64,000 nucleotides of DNA from Carya illinoinensis. Its lineage: Eukaryota > Streptophyta > Magnoliopsida > Fagales > Juglandaceae. A program made the translations under genes and the position numbers. The notes beneath the pieces are model-generated. The model searched no databases. It saw nothing but the letters and a program-made list of their open reading frames with translations, and was not told the origin of the DNA. Location of the stretch: positions 19,327,001 to 19,391,000 of the forward strand of contig NC_056766.1 of assembly GCF_018687715.1 (NCBI RefSeq). The letters run 5' to 3'. Positions 60,191-64,000 of this stretch are shown here, one piece after another (position 1 is the first letter of the stretch; each line of letters starts with the position of its first letter).

Positions 60191-61904
60191 TCAAAGCACT
60201 AATAATAGCTTATCTATCTTTATCTTTATTCTCAAATTTGAATAAACTTCCCTTAAAATCATCTACATTGACTTATTTATATCTATAATTTTGAATAACT
60301 ATGAACAGTCATTATTTATCTTTGAATATGTCCTTTTCATTTTTCAAACATTATTTTTATTATTTTTCCTTGTCCAAGTTATGAATTGGTATGAAATTAG
60401 ACCACACATAGAATATGTGTGAATTTTTCTATGTTGCTAAATATATATATGGTAGATTGAATTTATTAGACTTGGATATTGAATTTGACTTGAATTTATT
60501 GGACTATCCAGATTTTATAGAGAAAAAAATAATATTTTATTATTATTTAATCAAAAAATACAAAATCCAATATAGAAATTTTTCTTCATCTTTAAAATCA
60601 ATCTTTAAAAGATGTGATTTTGAAGATGAAGATGCATAAACCATTGCTAGTGCTCTCAGCCTGAAAAGTTGGGTTTTACTTATAAAGAAAAGCATATTTG
60701 GATTGAAGAGGTTCTGGTATGATTTCCGGAAATGTATTGAAAGACATTGTGTGGGCTAAAGATTTTTCTTTCTAAGCCAACTATTTTTAAAAATCTCTGT
60801 TTCTATATATAAAAAATCTCTGTTTTGATTTATTGATTATTGGAATAAAATATCTGTTTCTATAAAAAATAAAAAATAAAAAAAAGAAGTGTGGTCTAAA
60901 GATCTATTTCCTTAATGGGTTTTGCAATGTTTTTAAAAAAGTTTATAGTTTTCAAAAGGACTTGTAGGCATGCTTGGTTTCTGTGTAATTAAATAAAAAT
61001 AAGATAAGAGTAATGTTTGTATAGCCATATACCCAACAATTAGTAAGAAAAAACAATTTTAATAGCATCGTTATAATACCGAAGTGTACTTGCTTTAGCC
61101 AAATTTAAGGACTTTAAGTATGAGAAAGATAGACACATAAAATGAATCTTACAATATTTATTACTCATTTAATGTTGTTTTAAATATTTATAAGGGTAGT
61201 AATAAATGTTATATAGCATATTTTATGTGCTTATCTCTCTTATTCAAAATCTTCAAGTACTGTTTTGTAAGAGATGGGTGTCTAATGTATAGGCAATTTG
61301 TTCAATATGGCCCATTGATAGGTAACTCCAAAGGTAAATATTCCTAGTCCACAATCATATTACCTCTTGGAAATATGCCATTACCACACACGGACCCCTC
61401 AATATGAACAATGTTTTACCATATTAACACCCTTTTACTGTTCATGTGGAGAGTAAAAACATTGTTTACCTTAAGGATCCGTGTACACAGACCTGTGTCC
61501 CTAATATTTTTAATTACTTATTGTCTTCTCACTAAAAAAAACTCAAGAATAATTGTTAATACCATGTCAAAGAAGATTAGAAAGATTATGATGGAGATTC
61601 TCACCGAGAAGAAGATCATGCTCTCTTTGCTTTCTCTCTCTAGGTAATTGGCTTTACTCTCTCTTTTAAGAGAATTTTAGAACTGGTTATAAATTAAAAA
61701 AAAAATGCATTTTTCTCTCTCCAAGCAATTGGTTCACTCACTCTCTCTCTTTCTCTCTAAGTTATCAGGAGAATTTTTGAATTGTAAAGAAATAAGGACA
61801 TGTTTGAATTTTTGAATTGCAGGACATGTTTGCACGCTTAAAGCATTTCAAAATTTTGTAAATAGTAATAAAATAGTTTGAGTTATGAGGATAATTATTT
61901 TCAT
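60191..61904. other. AT-rich spacer
   Basis: Very AT-rich. A 74-codon ORF at 60415-60639 and a 78-codon ORF at 61411-61647 have no recognisable motifs. CT microsatellite-like tracts lie near 61618-61640 and 61738-61760. 61838-61885 (AAAATTTTGTAAATAGTAAT, GTTTGAGTT) is a partial plus-strand copy of the dispersed repeat. Confidence 0.45.
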
Positions 61905-62245
61905 CTCATCTTATCTTATCTCATCTCATCTCATTTCATTTAATTTCATTTTCAAATATAACTTAAATACAAATACTTTCAAACTAATCATTATAACTTT
62001 TTCAAATTAATTATTACCACTTTTCCAAACTTTCGAACAAAAAATAAAAAGTAATTCAACCTTTTCAAATCTTTACAAAAAAATAATATTATAACATTTT
62101 AATATTTTTTATTTAACTTTTTTTCTCTCTCTTCTCAAAACTAAAAAAATATTTAACTCAAAATATCTAACTACCATTTACAAACCGTCTTACTATTATT
62201 TATAAAATTATCTTCTCATCTCATTCTCAAGCATTTCCTTAATGG
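61905..62245 (-). repeat. Dispersed ~320-bp repeat, copy 3
   Basis: The minus strand matches the 49.8-kb copy in order: GAATGAGATGAGAAGATAAT, AATAGTAGTAAGACGGTTTG, AGAGAGAAAAAAAGTTAAAT, then TTGAAAAAGTTATAATGATT and a terminal GATGAGATGAGAT run. It faces the partial plus-strand copy just to its left, giving a head-to-head arrangement. Confidence 0.7.
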
Positions 62246-62740
62246 ATTTTTGAGAAGTGAGAGAGAGAGAAAGTTAGATAAAAATAATTTTTAAAGTAAA
62301 TATTATATTAGAGTTTGTAAAAGCAAATAAATAAAGTTAAAAAGTTGTTTGAATATAATTTTTTAATAATTTTTTTTTTAAATTTGTAAAAATTATATTA
62401 ATTTTTGTGTTTGAGTAATTATTAAAATTTAGGTAATGATAGGCGAAAAATTTTAAATTTGAAACAGAGAAATATTTCTTGTTTTGATAATATTCAAGAA
62501 TGAAATTACGAAAATTTTTAAAATTCTTAGAAATTTTGGGAATGTTTGATGTTACCCAAACCTGCCCTATTTAGCTTCGTGTGGTTTAATTCCCAGAATT
62601 AATTAAAGCCCTTAATAATAAAATTAAAATGTGCATCCACGTCGTCTTTGTATTAAATCTCCTGTCTTCAAAGGCAGAGCTTATTTAGTCATACTTTAAC
62701 GACCTAAAGCAAAGCTTATTTAAGGCTTATTTTGGAAAGG
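62246..62740. other. AT-rich spacer
   Basis: (GA)n near 62258-62271, then AT-rich sequence. No gene seen. Confidence 0.45.
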
Positions 62741-63825
62741 GTTATTTGCCATGGGAGTATAAACAGAGTTAACTAACAGTAGCTAACATGACGAAGGATT
62801 GATTTATTGTGAAAATTAAATGATTCATTAAATTATAACTCAATAATGTAGAAATCTAACCCAAGAAAACAGAATTGACATGCTAAATTATAACTTACTA
62901 ATGTAGCAAATCCAACCTAAAAAGCAAGGGTTATTTGCCATGGGAGTATAAACAGAGTTAACTAATAGTAGCTAACATGAACAGATTTGATTCACTAGGA
63001 AAATTGAATAATTCATGAAATTATAACTCAATAATGTAGAAATCCAACCCAAATACACAGAATTGACATGCTAAATTATAACTTAATAATGTAGCAAATC
63101 CAACATAAAAAGCAAGCGTTATTTGTCATGGGAGTAGAAACAGAGTTAACTAATAATAGGTAACATGAACATATTTGATTAATTGGGAAAATTGAATGAT
63201 TCATGGAAGTATAACTCAATAATGTAGAAATCCATCCCAAAAAACATAATTGACATGCTAAATTATAACTTAATAATGTAGTAAATCCAACCTAAAAAGC
63301 ATAGGTTATTTGCCATGGGAGTAGAAACAGAGTTAACTAATAATAGGTAACATGTATGAACATATTTGATTAATTGGGAAAATTGAATGATTCATGAAAG
63401 TATAACTCAATAATGTAGAAATCCAACCCAAAAAACAGAAGTGACATGCTAAATTATAACTTAATAATGTAGCAAATCCAACCTAAAAAGCAAGGGTTAT
63501 TTGCCATGGGAGTATAAACAGAATTGACAAACAATAGCTAACATGAGAAAGGATTGATTCATTGTGAAAATTAAATGATTCATTACATTATAACTCAATA
63601 ATATAGAAATTCAACCCAAAAAACAGAATTGACATGCTAAATTATAACTTACTAACGTAGCAAATCCAACCTAAAAAGCAAGAGTTATTTGCCATGGAAG
63701 TATAAACAGAGTTAACTAACAATAGCTAACATGAAAAAGGATTGATTCATTGTGAAAATTAAATGATTCATTAAATTATAACTCAATAATGTAGCAATCC
63801 AACCCAAAAAATAGAATTGATTTCC
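62741..63825. repeat. Satellite-like tandem repeat, ~188 bp x 6 copies
   Basis: GTTATTTGCCATGG begins copies at 62741, 62930, 63118, 63305, 63496 and 63684 (periods 189, 188, 187, 191, 188); the last copy is incomplete. Each monomer carries two related half-units, TTATAACTCAATAATGTAG and TTATAACTTAATAATGTAG, with following ATCCAACC(C/T)AAA, so the monomer seems to contain an internal duplication. It also has a conserved AAACAGAGTTAACTAA block. Copies differ at few sites. No coding content. Confidence 0.9.
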
Positions 63826-64000
63826 TTCAACGATCCTGCCCACTCAAACCTACAAATGAAACAATGAAGCATCAGCAAGTAAAATATCAGATTACTACAT
63901 TATAAATGATTAGTTTTCAGAGTTAGGTTCAGAGAGCTTAACAAGCTTTAACTCATTCACATTCACGAGAATGAGACAATGTTTCGAAGAGAAAGGGTAA
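63826..64000. other. Flank after the satellite array
   Basis: 175 bases of AT-rich sequence with no recognised feature, cut by the window edge. Confidence 0.4.

Overview
The window is nuclear DNA from a flowering plant. It is AT-rich, has long spacers, and carries one intact host gene with a plant GT-AG intron. It is otherwise dominated by layered plant retrotransposons. A dispersed ~320-bp repeat (three copies) and two related MITEs resemble families I associate with Fagales trees, possibly Juglandaceae. That assignment is recollection plus inference; no database was searched.

Layout. 1-6634: a minus-strand Ty3/gypsy derivative with very long LTRs (~3.4 kb) and a short 2.2-kb core. The core keeps a PBS, a PPT and a gag scrap but no pol. 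On the opposite strand it carries a small gene-like unit (TATA box, 142-codon ORF, AATAAA). Its LTR holds an eight-copy array of hairpin-forming repeats. 6635-12311: AT-rich spacer with a 331-bp tandem duplication and a ~142-bp triplication. 12312-15942: two related MITEs, a 318-bp copia-like LTR with PBS, and a GC-rich block beside it. 16616-20126: a diverged long LTR, probably solo, related to the first element. 20127-24491: spacer with repeat fragments. 24492-34214: a decayed Tat-type Ty3/gypsy element with LTRs, reverse transcriptase remnants, a degenerate repeat field and a broken antisense gene.

34215-37404: promoter region and the single intact host gene, a two-exon B-box/CCT transcription factor of the CONSTANS-LIKE 16 type (440 aa). 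37405-40855: spacer. 40856-44877: a young, internally deleted minus-strand chromovirus with LTRs differing at only three positions. 48000-48930: a retro-pseudogene of a CCCH zinc-finger/RRM gene. 49360-60190: an L1-type LINE. It is interrupted by a ~320-bp dispersed repeat in its endonuclease region and by a pol-less Ty3/gypsy element (52917-59116). The 5' LTR of that element is itself interrupted by an Athila-like solo LTR with a perfect GTAGG target duplication. 62741-63825: six copies of a ~188-bp satellite-like repeat.

Only the COL16-like gene is confidently a functioning host gene. The antisense gene at 1.6 kb is the best candidate for something undescribed.
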